From contig NZ_FOAF01000004.1 in assembly GCF_900109575.1 (NCBI RefSeq), positions 186,001 to 250,000 of the forward strand: DNA of 64,000 nucleotides, read 5' to 3'. The notes beneath the pieces are model-generated. The model saw nothing but the letters and a program-made list of their open reading frames with translations. It did not search any database and was not told where the DNA came from. A program made the translations under genes and the position numbers. Of the stretch, positions 38,435 to 46,725 are shown piece by piece; the first letter of the stretch is position 1; each line of letters starts with the position of its first letter. Source of the DNA: Olivibacter domesticus. Its GTDB lineage: Bacteria; Bacteroidota; Bacteroidia; Sphingobacteriales; Sphingobacteriaceae.

Positions 38435-38465
38435 GAAAAAGCCCCGTTTTTTTTGGGGCTTTTTC
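38435..38465. terminator. Strong bidirectional terminator
   Basis: The perfect stem GAAAAAGCCCC / GGGGCTTTTTC has a T-rich loop. It lies between the convergent beta-barrel gene and uvrB and has A- and T-runs on both sides, a typical bidirectional intrinsic terminator. Confidence 0.85.
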
Positions 38466-38531
38466 TTTACATAGCTCTATTAGTAGCATACTTCATTGGC
38501 CAAAGAGTTCCTAACAAGATTAATTGGCTTA

Positions 38532-40562
38532 CTACCCGAACTTTTCATTAAATGTTTTTTCCAATGCAAACATTTCATCTCTCAGTTTAGCTGCTTGTAA
38601 GAAGTCCATTTCCTTTGCAGCCTTTTCCATATCCTTTTTAGCCGTATCAATCGCTTTTTGCAATTGGCCCTTGCTCATATACTGTACTACAGGGTCGGCC
38701 GCAACACTACTTGCGGGATCAGGATCCACATAAGCTTTTGCGGCTCCACCTTTAAAATCGGCAACAGACGTTTGCTCCATAATTGCCTCTCGGCTTTTGC
38801 CCACTGTACGCGGTGTGATTCCATGGTCCTCATTGTATGCAATCTGTTTTTCTCTTCTTCTATTCGTTTCGTCAATAGTAGCCCGCATGCTATCCGTAAC
38901 CTTATCTGCATACATAATCACTTTTCCTCGATCATTTCTAGCAGCTCTTCCAATCGTCTGTATAAGAGACGTTTGAGAACGTAAAAACCCTTCTTTGTCG
39001 GCATCTAAGATAGCTACTAGGGTAACTTCCGGTAGATCTAAACCTTCCCGTAGAAGATTAATCCCTACTAAAACGTCAAATTCCCCTAAGCGTAATCCCC
39101 TGAGAATTTCGACACGTTCTAAGGTTTTAATTTCAGAATGTATATAACGTACTTTAATACCCAAACGAGTCATGTACTTGGTAAGCTCTTCCGACATTCT
39201 TTTGGTGAGCGTAGTTACTAATATTCTACCACCCTCTTTGGTTACTTTATCCACTTCATCAAGCAGGTCGTCAACTTGATTAATTACTGGCCTAATTTCA
39301 ATGGTTGGGTCTAATAAGCCCGTAGGTCTAATCACCTGCTCAATGACAACACCCTCTGTTTTCTGAAGTTCATAATCACTTGGTGTGGCACTTACATAAA
39401 TTGTTTGCGGAGCAAGTGATTCAAATTCCTGAAAATTAAGCGGTCTATTATCTAAGGCCGCAGGCAACCGAAATCCATATTCCACAAGTGAAATTTTTCT
39501 TGACCTATCACCTCCATACATCGCCCTTATCTGTGGAACGGTAACATGGCTCTCATCAATTACCATTAAATAATCATCAGGAAAATAGTCTAATAAACAG
39601 AAAGGTCTCATCCCAGGCTGTCTACCATCGAAAAATCTGGAATAATTTTCTATGCCACTACAATATCCCAATTCACGCATCATCTCCAAATCATAGTTCA
39701 CGCGTTCTTCCAGCCGCTTAGCTTCCAGCATTCTGCCATCTTTTACAAGTTGTTCTTTCCGTTGAACTAGCTCGTCTTGAATAGCCCAGATTGATTGCGT
39801 GAATTTTTCCTTGGGAGTGACAAATAAATTTGCCGGAAACAAGGCTAATGTTTCCATTTTTTCTAGGGTTTTCCCCGAGACAGGATCAATAATACTGAGC
39901 TCTTCTATTTCGTCGCCAAAAAAAATAATGCGGTAGGCATCATCCATATAAGCGGGGAATACATCAACAGTATCACCTTTTACTCTGAAGGTACCTCTTT
40001 TAAAATCAGCGGTAGTACGCGCATATAAAATTTCCACGAGACGATGTAAAAAAGCGTTCCGGGTAATAGTAGTACCTACCCCAAAACGGAATATCGATCG
40101 AGAAAAATCTTCTGGGTTACCCATACCATAAATACAGGATATAGATGAAACGACGACAACATCTCTTCTTCCCGACATCAGTGCGGAAGTAGTTCTAAGC
40201 CTCAATTTTTCTATTTCATCGTTAATCTGCAAGTCTTTTTCTATATACGTATTGGAAGTTGCGATGTAAGCTTCTGGCTGATAATAATCATAATAAGAAA
40301 CAAAATAGTTCACCGCATTTTCAGGAAAAAATTGCTTCATCTCTCCATATAGCTGTGCTGCTAAGGTTTTATTATGGCTTAAAATTAATGTTGGTCGCTG
40401 CGTCTGCTCAATGACGTTCGCTACGGTAAAGGTCTTCCCCGAACCGGTTACGCCTAATAGTGTTTGGTAATGCTCGCCTCCATTTATTCCTTCTACCAAC
40501 TGACGAATTGCTTCTGGCTGATCGCCTGTTGGTATGTATGTTGATGATAGTTTAAATTTCAT
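38532..40562 (-). CDS. uvrB: Excinuclease ABC subunit UvrB
   Basis: UvrB verifies DNA damage handed over by UvrA and recruits UvrC in nucleotide excision repair. The 676-residue protein is full length: Walker A GVTGSGKTFTVA, the beta-hairpin region YYDYYQPEAYIATSNTYIEK, helicase motifs DESHVT and QTIGRAARN. A C-terminal UVR motif (KKDMEKAAKEMDFLQAAKLR) contacts UvrC. Its leader contains the repeat shared with the TlpA-like gene. uvrA is not in the window. Any SOS-type control is not evident. Confidence 0.97.
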   Translation of the reverse strand: MKFKLSSTYIPTGDQPEAIRQLVEGINGGEHYQTLLGVTGSGKTFTVANVIEQTQRPTLILSHNKTLAAQLYGEMKQFFPENAVNYFVSYYDYYQPEAYIATSNTYIEKDLQINDEIEKLRLRTTSALMSGRRDVVVVSSISCIYGMGNPEDFSRSIFRFGVGTTITRNAFLHRLVEILYARTTADFKRGTFRVKGDTVDVFPAYMDDAYRIIFFGDEIEELSIIDPVSGKTLEKMETLALFPANLFVTPKEKFTQSIWAIQDELVQRKEQLVKDGRMLEAKRLEERVNYDLEMMRELGYCSGIENYSRFFDGRQPGMRPFCLLDYFPDDYLMVIDESHVTVPQIRAMYGGDRSRKISLVEYGFRLPAALDNRPLNFQEFESLAPQTIYVSATPSDYELQKTEGVVIEQVIRPTGLLDPTIEIRPVINQVDDLLDEVDKVTKEGGRILVTTLTKRMSEELTKYMTRLGIKVRYIHSEIKTLERVEILRGLRLGEFDVLVGINLLREGLDLPEVTLVAILDADKEGFLRSQTSLIQTIGRAARNDRGKVIMYADKVTDSMRATIDETNRRREKQIAYNEDHGITPRTVGKSREAIMEQTSVADFKGGAAKAYVDPDPASSVAADPVVQYMSKGQLQKAIDTAKKDMEKAAKEMDFLQAAKLRDEMFALEKTFNEKFG

Positions 40563-40590
40563 CCGTTTATATTTTGTTTTTTTAGCTGTA

Positions 40591-40666
40591 AGATGGAACC
40601 TTTGATGGTTAAGGTGATCATTGCCTTATGTGTTTAATGATTATATTAATCATGTCGGGTTCATTT
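40591..40666 (-). repeat. Leader repeat, uvrB copy
   Basis: Block 1 (AGATGGAACCTTTGATGGTTAA on the plus strand, 40591-40612) and block 2 (40618-40666, starting TCATTGCC and ending GGGTTCATTT) recur at 61128-61251. By eye block 1 agrees at 20 of 22 positions and block 2 at 41 of 49. The element starts 29 nt upstream of the uvrB ATG. Confidence 0.75.
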
Positions 40667-40751
40667 ATCTTGTTTTATAGTCGACTACTATAACAGAATG
40701 GTCTAAAGCAATCTTGATTGGTATGTAAACAAAGATACGAAAAAGGTGTTT

Positions 40752-40853
40752 GATAGTTAATTGAATCCTTAAATAGTTGTATCGTTAAGTTGTTAAATCG
40801 TTGCGTAGTTAGGTGGTTTGAGGGATAACTAACAACAAATAACTAATAACCAA
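40752..40853 (-). repeat. Modular intergenic repeat, copy 10 (inverted, D'-A')
   Basis: Block D' words (GTTGTATCGTTAAGTTGTTA, AATCGTTGCGTAGTTAGG) are followed by A' words (AACTAACAACAAATAACTAA). Blocks B and C are missing. It lies in the divergent gap between uvrB and upp, ending 11 nt before the upp ATG. Confidence 0.75.
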
Positions 40854-40864
40854 AACAAGCAGAC

Positions 40865-41509
40865 ATGACCTTTATCTTAAGTAATCATACGAGCATCGCA
40901 AATCATTTTATCTCGGAGTTGCGTGATATAAAAATTCAACGGGATCGCATGCGTTTTAGACGTAACATGGAACGCTTAGGAGAAATATTTGCTTATGAAA
41001 TAAGTAAAACCATGTTCTACGAACCGGGGGAAGTAGAAACACCGCTGGGCATCTCAGAAACATTATTAATTCCTGATCAACCTGTACTTATGACGATTGT
41101 AAGAGCAGGCATTCCGCTACATCAAGGCTTATTGAACTATTTTGATAAGGCAGATAGCGGCTTTATTGGCGCCTATCGCAAAACGAAGAAAAGTGGCGCC
41201 TTCGAAATAGAGAAGAAATATGTTACTTCTCCGGATTTAAAAGATAAGATTGTTGTCATGGCAGACCCCATGCTGGCAACGGGAAGAAGCATGGTATTAT
41301 GCTGCAAAGAGCTGTTGGCTACCTATCCAATTAAACAACTACACATCGTGTCGGCCATTGCTAGTGAAGAAGGTATTGAACATGTAAAAGCCTATTTGCC
41401 CAAGGCAAAATTATGGATTGGAGCGGTGGATAGCGAGATGACCAGCAAGGCTTATATTGTGCCAGGTCTTGGCGATGCAGGTGACCTATCTTATGGAGAG
41501 AAGATGTGA
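40865..41509 (+). CDS. upp: Uracil phosphoribosyltransferase
   Basis: The enzyme salvages uracil with PRPP to UMP in the cytoplasm. The 214-residue protein has the PRPP-binding loop VVMADPMLATGRSM. Other family blocks are MTIVRAGIPLHQGLL and VPGLGDAGDLSYG near the end, where uracil is bound. It is slightly divergent from the E. coli type, as usual in Bacteroidota. A noncanonical-nucleotide phosphatase of the YjjG type follows after a 99-nt gap that holds a long perfect hairpin. Confidence 0.93.
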   Translation: MTFILSNHTSIANHFISELRDIKIQRDRMRFRRNMERLGEIFAYEISKTMFYEPGEVETPLGISETLLIPDQPVLMTIVRAGIPLHQGLLNYFDKADSGFIGAYRKTKKSGAFEIEKKYVTSPDLKDKIVVMADPMLATGRSMVLCCKELLATYPIKQLHIVSAIASEEGIEHVKAYLPKAKLWIGAVDSEMTSKAYIVPGLGDAGDLSYGEKM

Positions 41510-41520
41510 AGCTTTTAGAG

Positions 41521-41588
41521 AGTTGTGAGTTGCCAGTTATGAGTTGCCAGTGTAAAAACTCGAAACTCATAACTGGCAACTCACAACT
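41521..41588. repeat. Modular intergenic repeat, copy 11: perfect 23-bp inverted repeat of block C words
   Basis: Arms at 41521-41543 and 41566-41588 are exact reverse complements (left arm begins AGTTGTGAGTTGCCAGTTAT). The 22-nt loop contains another GCCAGTG word. The arms are block C of the modular family. It lies between upp and the YjjG-type gene and could act as a transcript-ending or stabilising hairpin, though there is no T-run. Confidence 0.8.
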
Positions 41589-41596
41589 AAAATCAC

Positions 41597-41604
41597 TATC
41601 TTTG
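41597..41604 (+). promoter_or_regulatory. -7 promoter box of the YjjG-type gene
   Basis: TATCTTTG is a perfect TAnnTTTG, four bases before the ATG at 41609. This is the same spacing as in prfB and implies a leaderless or almost leaderless transcript. Confidence 0.5.
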
Positions 41605-41608
41605 CCCT

Positions 41609-42310
41609 ATGCGTTACTCAAACAAAAAGCATATATTTTTTGATTTAGATCATACCTTATGGGATTTTGACAAAAATGCAACGGAAGCTTTACAAGAGCT
41701 TTTTCTGGTTTATAAATTTGTTGATTTAGGAATAAGTTCTGCGGATAAGTTCATCGAAACCTACGGAAGGAACAATCAGCGCGTATGGGCTTTATACCAT
41801 AACGGAAAAATAGATAAGGCACAATTACGCAAAGCACGCTTTGCAGATACTTTTACGGAACTAGGGCTGTCTCCTACTTTGTTTCCTGCTTCTTTTGAAG
41901 CTGATTATCTACGCATCTGCCCCACTAAAACAAATTTATTTCCAGGCACACATGAGACGCTTTCTTACTTAAAAGAAAAGTATGTTCTTCATTTAATTTC
42001 TAATGGTTTTAAGGACGCTGCAGAAATTAAGGTAGAGAAAACAGATCTCAAAAAATATTTTTCTCAAATCGTGATCTCAGAAGATGTTGGTGTACACAAA
42101 CCTCATCCTGATATTTATCAGTATTCACTTCGGGCAGCGAAAGCCGAAAAAGCAGAAAGCATTATGATTGGCGATAGTGTTGAGGCAGATATTAGGGGTG
42201 CTCAGGCATTTGGGTTAGAGGCCATTTATTTCAATCCGAACGGGCTTCAGGAACCAACAGACATCAAACATAGTATTAAAGAGCTAGTGGAGCTCAAAGA
42301 CCTGTTTTAA
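41609..42310 (+). CDS. YjjG family noncanonical pyrimidine nucleotidase
   Basis: The 233-residue HAD-superfamily phosphatase has motif I FFDLDHTLWDF (nucleophile D12 with D14), motif II LHLISNGF, a Lys in the VHKPHPDIY stretch, and motif IV MIGDSVEADIRGAQ. Length and the LWDFDKNATEAL start match YjjG, which removes phosphate from noncanonical dUMP/TMP-type pyrimidine nucleotides. Cytoplasmic. It follows upp, in keeping with pyrimidine metabolism, but has its own -7 box. Its 3' end overlaps the convergent ROK gene by 17 nt. Confidence 0.88.
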   Translation: MRYSNKKHIFFDLDHTLWDFDKNATEALQELFLVYKFVDLGISSADKFIETYGRNNQRVWALYHNGKIDKAQLRKARFADTFTELGLSPTLFPASFEADYLRICPTKTNLFPGTHETLSYLKEKYVLHLISNGFKDAAEIKVEKTDLKKYFSQIVISEDVGVHKPHPDIYQYSLRAAKAEKAESIMIGDSVEADIRGAQAFGLEAIYFNPNGLQEPTDIKHSIKELVELKDLF

Positions 42311-43166
42311 GAGCTCCGGCCGCACCATATATAGCAGCCATTTCACCTAACTGCGCAATTTTGATAGGAAGTGATATCCCTCTCTCTTTTAACCTGTCTT
42401 GTGTATGACTTAGAAAGTGTTCATATCCTTTTGCAATATTGCCTCCAAGAATAAGTCCTTCAGGTTCTTTATCCAATAGGTGCTCAGAAACAAACTCTGC
42501 TAAGGTATAACCAAACTCACGTAAAATTGCGCTCGCATCCGCATCTGCTTCTGCAATGGCACACAATGCTTTTACGCTCTCTATGTGTTTGCCTGTACGT
42601 TTTATATAGGTGCTTTTCAGCCAATGTCCTGAAAGGTAATCTTCTGCAATGCTCTCCCTAAATTTCACACACCATAGGTCTCCATCCTCCGCATGCCCAT
42701 TCAGGAACAATGCACTACCCAACCCTGTTCCTAGCGTTAAACCGACCGCACGTTTAAATAACACCCCAGCACCAGCAAACATCTCCCCCTGTAGAAAGCA
42801 AGCAGCATCATTTAAGAAAGTAATGTCTTCTGTATTTATACCAATTTTTTTTGCCAATAGTACTTTCACATTGATCTCATAAAGCGCCTCGTATTTATTT
42901 TGGTTCTTCATGAGACTTACGCCCTTCTCATAGTCAAATGGACCAGGGATAGCGATACCAATGGCAGTAGTTTCTAAATTGCCCTTTTTCATAGAAGACT
43001 GTATGCAGTCACTCCACGAATCAATAATAGCGGCTATCTCGTCGTGTGAATTTACGGTTTGTCTTTCAAAGGTATCTTCTACTAAGATTCTATTCTCCAG
43101 ATCAACCAAAGCGGTTGAAATATGTGATCCGCCGATATCGCAACCTACAACGATCTTATTATTCAT
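42294..43166 (-). CDS. ROK family sugar kinase-like protein
   Basis: The 290-residue protein has the ROK/actin-type ATPase fold: phosphate-1 motif GCDIGGSHISTALVD, the catalytic Asp in FLNDAACFLQGE, the phosphate-2 motif GLTLGTGLGSALFLNG and the adenosine motif LILGGNIAKG. The usual zinc site (a His followed by CxCGxxGC) is missing after the phosphate-2 motif. ROK kinases phosphorylate glucose and related sugars. Here the substrate may be a sugar from the neighbouring uronate locus, which is inference from position only. No DNA-binding domain. Cytoplasmic. Confidence 0.82.
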   Translation of the reverse strand: MNNKIVVGCDIGGSHISTALVDLENRILVEDTFERQTVNSHDEIAAIIDSWSDCIQSSMKKGNLETTAIGIAIPGPFDYEKGVSLMKNQNKYEALYEINVKVLLAKKIGINTEDITFLNDAACFLQGEMFAGAGVLFKRAVGLTLGTGLGSALFLNGHAEDGDLWCVKFRESIAEDYLSGHWLKSTYIKRTGKHIESVKALCAIAEADADASAILREFGYTLAEFVSEHLLDKEPEGLILGGNIAKGYEHFLSHTQDRLKERGISLPIKIAQLGEMAAIYGAAGALKTGL

Positions 43167-43365
43167 TCGTAAATATTATTAAAGTTTTTGGTCCTGTTTG
43201 CTTACCTGCAATGCTCTATAAATATGCAGATTTCATTAAAGTTTACAATTTTATTAAAACGTGTGCAAATATAGTTAAATCGTTTTAGCAAAAGACAAAC
43301 ATAAAAATATTCCTGAAATTACTCAACAAAATCCATTTTTTTTTATCGCTTTTTTGAATAAATAT

Positions 43366-44637
43366 TTAAGGGTAAACAACGCTTGCGTTATTGCTTCTCA
43401 CTCCCGTTACAATCGCTTTATATCTTTTCAATGCTTGAATATAGTAATAATCTGCGTAAGGTAATGGCACATCCACTTCAGCCATAACAGGTATGTAACC
43501 CGCACCATGCATGAGTATGAACCCACCATTGGCCCCCAGAAGAGATGTATATGCAGGAGAGGCGAGTGTTTCCAGCATTTTTTCCGCTGCTTTGAAATAT
43601 GTCTTTCCATTTTCTTGTGTATAACCGGAGAGTTCCAGCAAGGAAGAAGCCATAATAGCGCCAGCAGAGGCATCACGATAGGTGTTCGGTATCTCGGGCG
43701 AATCAAAATCCCAATACGGAATTTTATCCTTCGGAAGATTTGGGTGATTTAAAATATAATCAGCAACATTTTTTGCCAGTGCTAAATATTTTTGGTCTTT
43801 GGTTTCCCGATATAATACGGTAAGACCATAAAGCACCCAAGCTTCTCCACGCGCCCAAGTAGATGTATCATTGTATCCCTGTGCATTACGTCTTTGCTTG
43901 AGTTTACCGGTCTTCGTATCTAAATTTACAATTTGGCATGTACTGTAATCTTCTCTTACATTATTCTTCAGAACTGTTTCTGCATGGTTAACCGCCATTT
44001 TATAATAAGATGAATCGCCCGTTGCATGTGTAGCCCAAAATAATAATTCGAGGTTCATAAGATGATCGATTACGATAACGAACTCTTTATCATTTTGCTT
44101 TGTATCCCATGACCTGATAGCCTTTACTTTTTTATTATATCGTTTAGCCAGTGTTTTAGCGCTCGTAAGAAGCGTTTTATGGTAGGAGATAGCAGGTTCT
44201 ATTTTCATAGCATTACCAAAACTATTATACATAATAAACCCCAGATCGGCTGATTTTTGATTATTTTGTTGTTTAGCTAATATGCTCATCGCTCTATTTG
44301 CTTCTTTTTGAAGAGTGGAATCCTGTGTCTCTTCAAATAAATAAAGCAAGGTACCGGGATAAAAACCGCTTGTCCACCAATCGGGGCCGCTGGTTTCGAA
44401 ATAATTTTTATTTTTCACAAATGTCTTGGGAAACTTATCATCAGGGAGGTCTTCCATCATCAGTTTATATTGCGTAGCAGCATGCTTAAAACGCTGATCA
44501 ATGGTTTCCGTTAACAATGTATTCCCTTTTGGCGCATTACGATTTATACGAGCCGCCTGTTGGGGTGTATTACATGCCATAATCGTAAACAGAAAAAAAA
44601 GATAAAGAAGGTTTTTTGATAAGATAGTTTTGCTCAT
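43366..44637 (-). CDS. GH88 family unsaturated glucuronyl hydrolase, lipoprotein form
   Basis: GH88 enzymes remove the 4,5-unsaturated uronate from oligosaccharides made by polysaccharide lyases, using a hydration mechanism. The 423 residues open with a signal peptide whose lipobox is IMAC (Cys22), so the enzyme should be membrane-anchored. Family motifs visible are GPDWWTSGFYPGTLLYL, TWARGEAWVLYGLT and YWDFDSPEIPNTYRDASAGA with its catalytic Asp. A second, clearly related GH88 lies at 47719. Upstream is a 16-bp hairpin. Locus partners are kduD, kduI and a DUF4861 gene. Confidence 0.92.
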   Translation of the reverse strand: MSKTILSKNLLYLFFLFTIMACNTPQQAARINRNAPKGNTLLTETIDQRFKHAATQYKLMMEDLPDDKFPKTFVKNKNYFETSGPDWWTSGFYPGTLLYLFEETQDSTLQKEANRAMSILAKQQNNQKSADLGFIMYNSFGNAMKIEPAISYHKTLLTSAKTLAKRYNKKVKAIRSWDTKQNDKEFVIVIDHLMNLELLFWATHATGDSSYYKMAVNHAETVLKNNVREDYSTCQIVNLDTKTGKLKQRRNAQGYNDTSTWARGEAWVLYGLTVLYRETKDQKYLALAKNVADYILNHPNLPKDKIPYWDFDSPEIPNTYRDASAGAIMASSLLELSGYTQENGKTYFKAAEKMLETLASPAYTSLLGANGGFILMHGAGYIPVMAEVDVPLPYADYYYIQALKRYKAIVTGVRSNNASVVYP

Positions 44638-44647
44638 ATATAAAACA

Positions 44648-44684
44648 GTGTAATTATTTACAGGACATCTGTAAATAATTACAC
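44648..44684 (-). promoter_or_regulatory. Perfect 16-bp inverted repeat upstream of the GH88 lipoprotein gene
   Basis: GTGTAATTATTTACAG and its exact complement CTGTAAATAATTACAC are separated by five bases. The element ends 10 nt before the GH88 start on the minus strand, and TGTTTTAT follows. It could be an operator for a dimeric regulator, or a hairpin that attenuates read-through from kduD. Confidence 0.5.
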
Positions 44685-44722
44685 TTTCCTATAACGATTT
44701 TACAAGCCATTTGTTGTTTCAA

Positions 44723-45493
44723 TTAACGTCCCATCCAACCACCGTCTACCGTCAGGATAGTGCCATGCACGTAGGCCGCCGCATCCGAGGATAAAAACAC
44801 AATAGGTCCTTTAAAATCGTCTGGCTCACCCCACCTTCCAGCGGGAATGCGTGCCAGTATCGACTGACTTCTATCCCCGTCTGCGCGCAGGGCAGAAGTG
44901 TTATCTGTTGCAATATAACCAGGAGCAATCGCATTTATATTTACACCGCTTCCTGCCCATTCATTCGCAAATGCTTTAGTGAGCTGACCTACAGCACCTT
45001 TTGATGCTGCATATCCAGGTACATTAATACCCCCTTGAAAAGTTAATAAAGAAGCGGTGAAAATTATTTTACCGGATCCACGGGCAACCATCTCCTTTCC
45101 AAATTCACGTGTAATAATAAATTGGGCTGTTTGATTTATAGCGATGATTTCATCCCAATATTCGTCTGGGTGTTCCGCAGCGGGCTTCCTTAATATATTA
45201 CCGGCATTGTTTACAAGGATATCTACTTGAGGATGATGTGTTTTTACCTCATTTATAAAATTGTAAAGCGATTGGCGCTGAGCGAAGTCGCATTGATAGG
45301 CATAAAACTTACGCCCTAGCGCAGAAACTTCTTGAGACACCTGGCTGTTTGTCAGCTCCAAAGAAGCTGAAACACCAATAATATCAGCTCCTGCCTCTGC
45401 CAAAGCAACTGCCATTGCTTTTCCAATACCTCGTTTACAGCCTGTAACAATTGCTAACTTACCTGTTAAATCAAATTTATTTAATGTGGACAT
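44723..45493 (-). CDS. kduD: 2-dehydro-3-deoxy-D-gluconate 5-dehydrogenase (KduD)
   Basis: KduD reduces 2,5-diketo-3-deoxygluconate, the KduI product, to KDG with NADH in the cytoplasm. The 256-residue SDR has the nucleotide motif TGCKRGIG (17-24), NNAG at 95-98 and the catalytic S148, Y161 and K165 (PGYAASKG). The C-terminal VHGTILTVDGGWMGR matches KduD proteins. It is 4 nt from the upstream DUF4861 gene, so both are co-translated within the uronate operon. Confidence 0.93.
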   Translation of the reverse strand: MSTLNKFDLTGKLAIVTGCKRGIGKAMAVALAEAGADIIGVSASLELTNSQVSQEVSALGRKFYAYQCDFAQRQSLYNFINEVKTHHPQVDILVNNAGNILRKPAAEHPDEYWDEIIAINQTAQFIITREFGKEMVARGSGKIIFTASLLTFQGGINVPGYAASKGAVGQLTKAFANEWAGSGVNINAIAPGYIATDNTSALRADGDRSQSILARIPAGRWGEPDDFKGPIVFLSSDAAAYVHGTILTVDGGWMGR

Positions 45494-45497
45494 ATAT

Positions 45498-46640
45498 TTA
45501 CTTTATTGAAACTTTTAACGGATTTTTCAAATTATGCTGATATTGTAGCAAGTATTCCTCCCATGCTTTTGCTGATGTTATGTTGCCGGCCTTATCCCAA
45601 GCCCCTCCATTATAATAAATAAGAGGTTTACCTTTAGAAGCACTTAACAAGCTAAGCAATTGCCCTTCCGCTTTAAAACTTTTTTTAACCGGCTCTGCTG
45701 TTAAAACCCCCACACCTAACGTGCCATCAGCACCATGCGTTGGTTCCCAATAGGCCATTAGCCCTTGTTCGGCTTTTTCTATCGTCTCGCCTGCTTCATC
45801 GCGCAACACAATTCCTGCTACAACAGGTAGTGCTTCCTCTCCATCGTAATCATAAACAACTTCCACTTTATTTAACTGTGACCCTGCATCTAACGTGATA
45901 GTTTTTGTAACAGACACAGCCTTACCGCCTACATCCCAAGGTTCAAAAGTTAATTTGAAAGTACTTCTAAGCGGTCCGTTATCCAAGATTTCGTGCTGCC
46001 GATAATGTTTTGAATAAATTATTCTATCTTTCACAAAAGGTGCGATATCCCCTGCTCCCAATGTCATACCAACGGAATAATAATCTAATCCTTTCCCGTG
46101 ATCCTTATGGTAATCGCCCGTTTTATACCATTCATCAACAACTAAAGCATCAGTTCTTTTTGCCCATATATCTGTTCCTTGTGCATCATCCGGCCTTCCT
46201 TCCAATGCTTTTCCATACATTCTAAAAGCAATTTTATCATTCTCCCAAGCGAAGTCATCAAAACGTTCCGGCACGTAACGCGCGAAAGTTTTAGCCCTTA
46301 CCTTGGCGGGTTCGCCCTTATCGACTGTAAGTTGTACTTCACTATTCGCTGGGATTTCCACCCATATGAGTACATTTGCGATACTGTCCGTTCCTAATTT
46401 TTCAAGCTGGTAACTACATTCCTTTCCTTGCTCATCTATAATTTTAAAAGCATTTGAATGATTATAAGCTTGCTTAAATGCTTGAAAGGGTATACTGGCC
46501 ACTTCCGCTCTTTTTACATTAGAAGGATTAGCAATTATAATTGTCTTATTGTGCTTATTCGCCGTGTTACAAGACATTAAGATCAGCGACATCAAAGCTA
46601 TCAGCGTGCCCAAGTACCCCGTTTTTTCGATTTTTCCCAC
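45498..46640 (-). CDS. DUF4861 family lipoprotein
   Basis: The 380-residue lipoprotein has lipobox LMSC (near residue 24). The mature part is beta-rich: NVLIWVEIPANSEVQLTVDK, AFRMYGKALEGRPDDAQG, WYKTGDYHKDHGKGLDYYSV. This is DUF4861, a family I associate with uronate-degradation clusters but for which I know no proven reaction. The pattern of conserved Asp/His (DYHKDHGKG) suggests a carbohydrate-active or sugar-binding protein in the periplasm. It sits between kduI and kduD. The fold may be galactose-mutarotase-like, which is speculation. Confidence 0.82.
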   Translation of the reverse strand: MGKIEKTGYLGTLIALMSLILMSCNTANKHNKTIIIANPSNVKRAEVASIPFQAFKQAYNHSNAFKIIDEQGKECSYQLEKLGTDSIANVLIWVEIPANSEVQLTVDKGEPAKVRAKTFARYVPERFDDFAWENDKIAFRMYGKALEGRPDDAQGTDIWAKRTDALVVDEWYKTGDYHKDHGKGLDYYSVGMTLGAGDIAPFVKDRIIYSKHYRQHEILDNGPLRSTFKLTFEPWDVGGKAVSVTKTITLDAGSQLNKVEVVYDYDGEEALPVVAGIVLRDEAGETIEKAEQGLMAYWEPTHGADGTLGVGVLTAEPVKKSFKAEGQLLSLLSASKGKPLIYYNGGAWDKAGNITSAKAWEEYLLQYQHNLKNPLKVSIK

Positions 46641-46725
46641 TTCTTTATTATCTATTTGTTAATTTTTATAAATACTCTTAACTGGTCGGCATGTAATAAT
46701 TACCCCTTAGCAAAAGCTACCCTGT

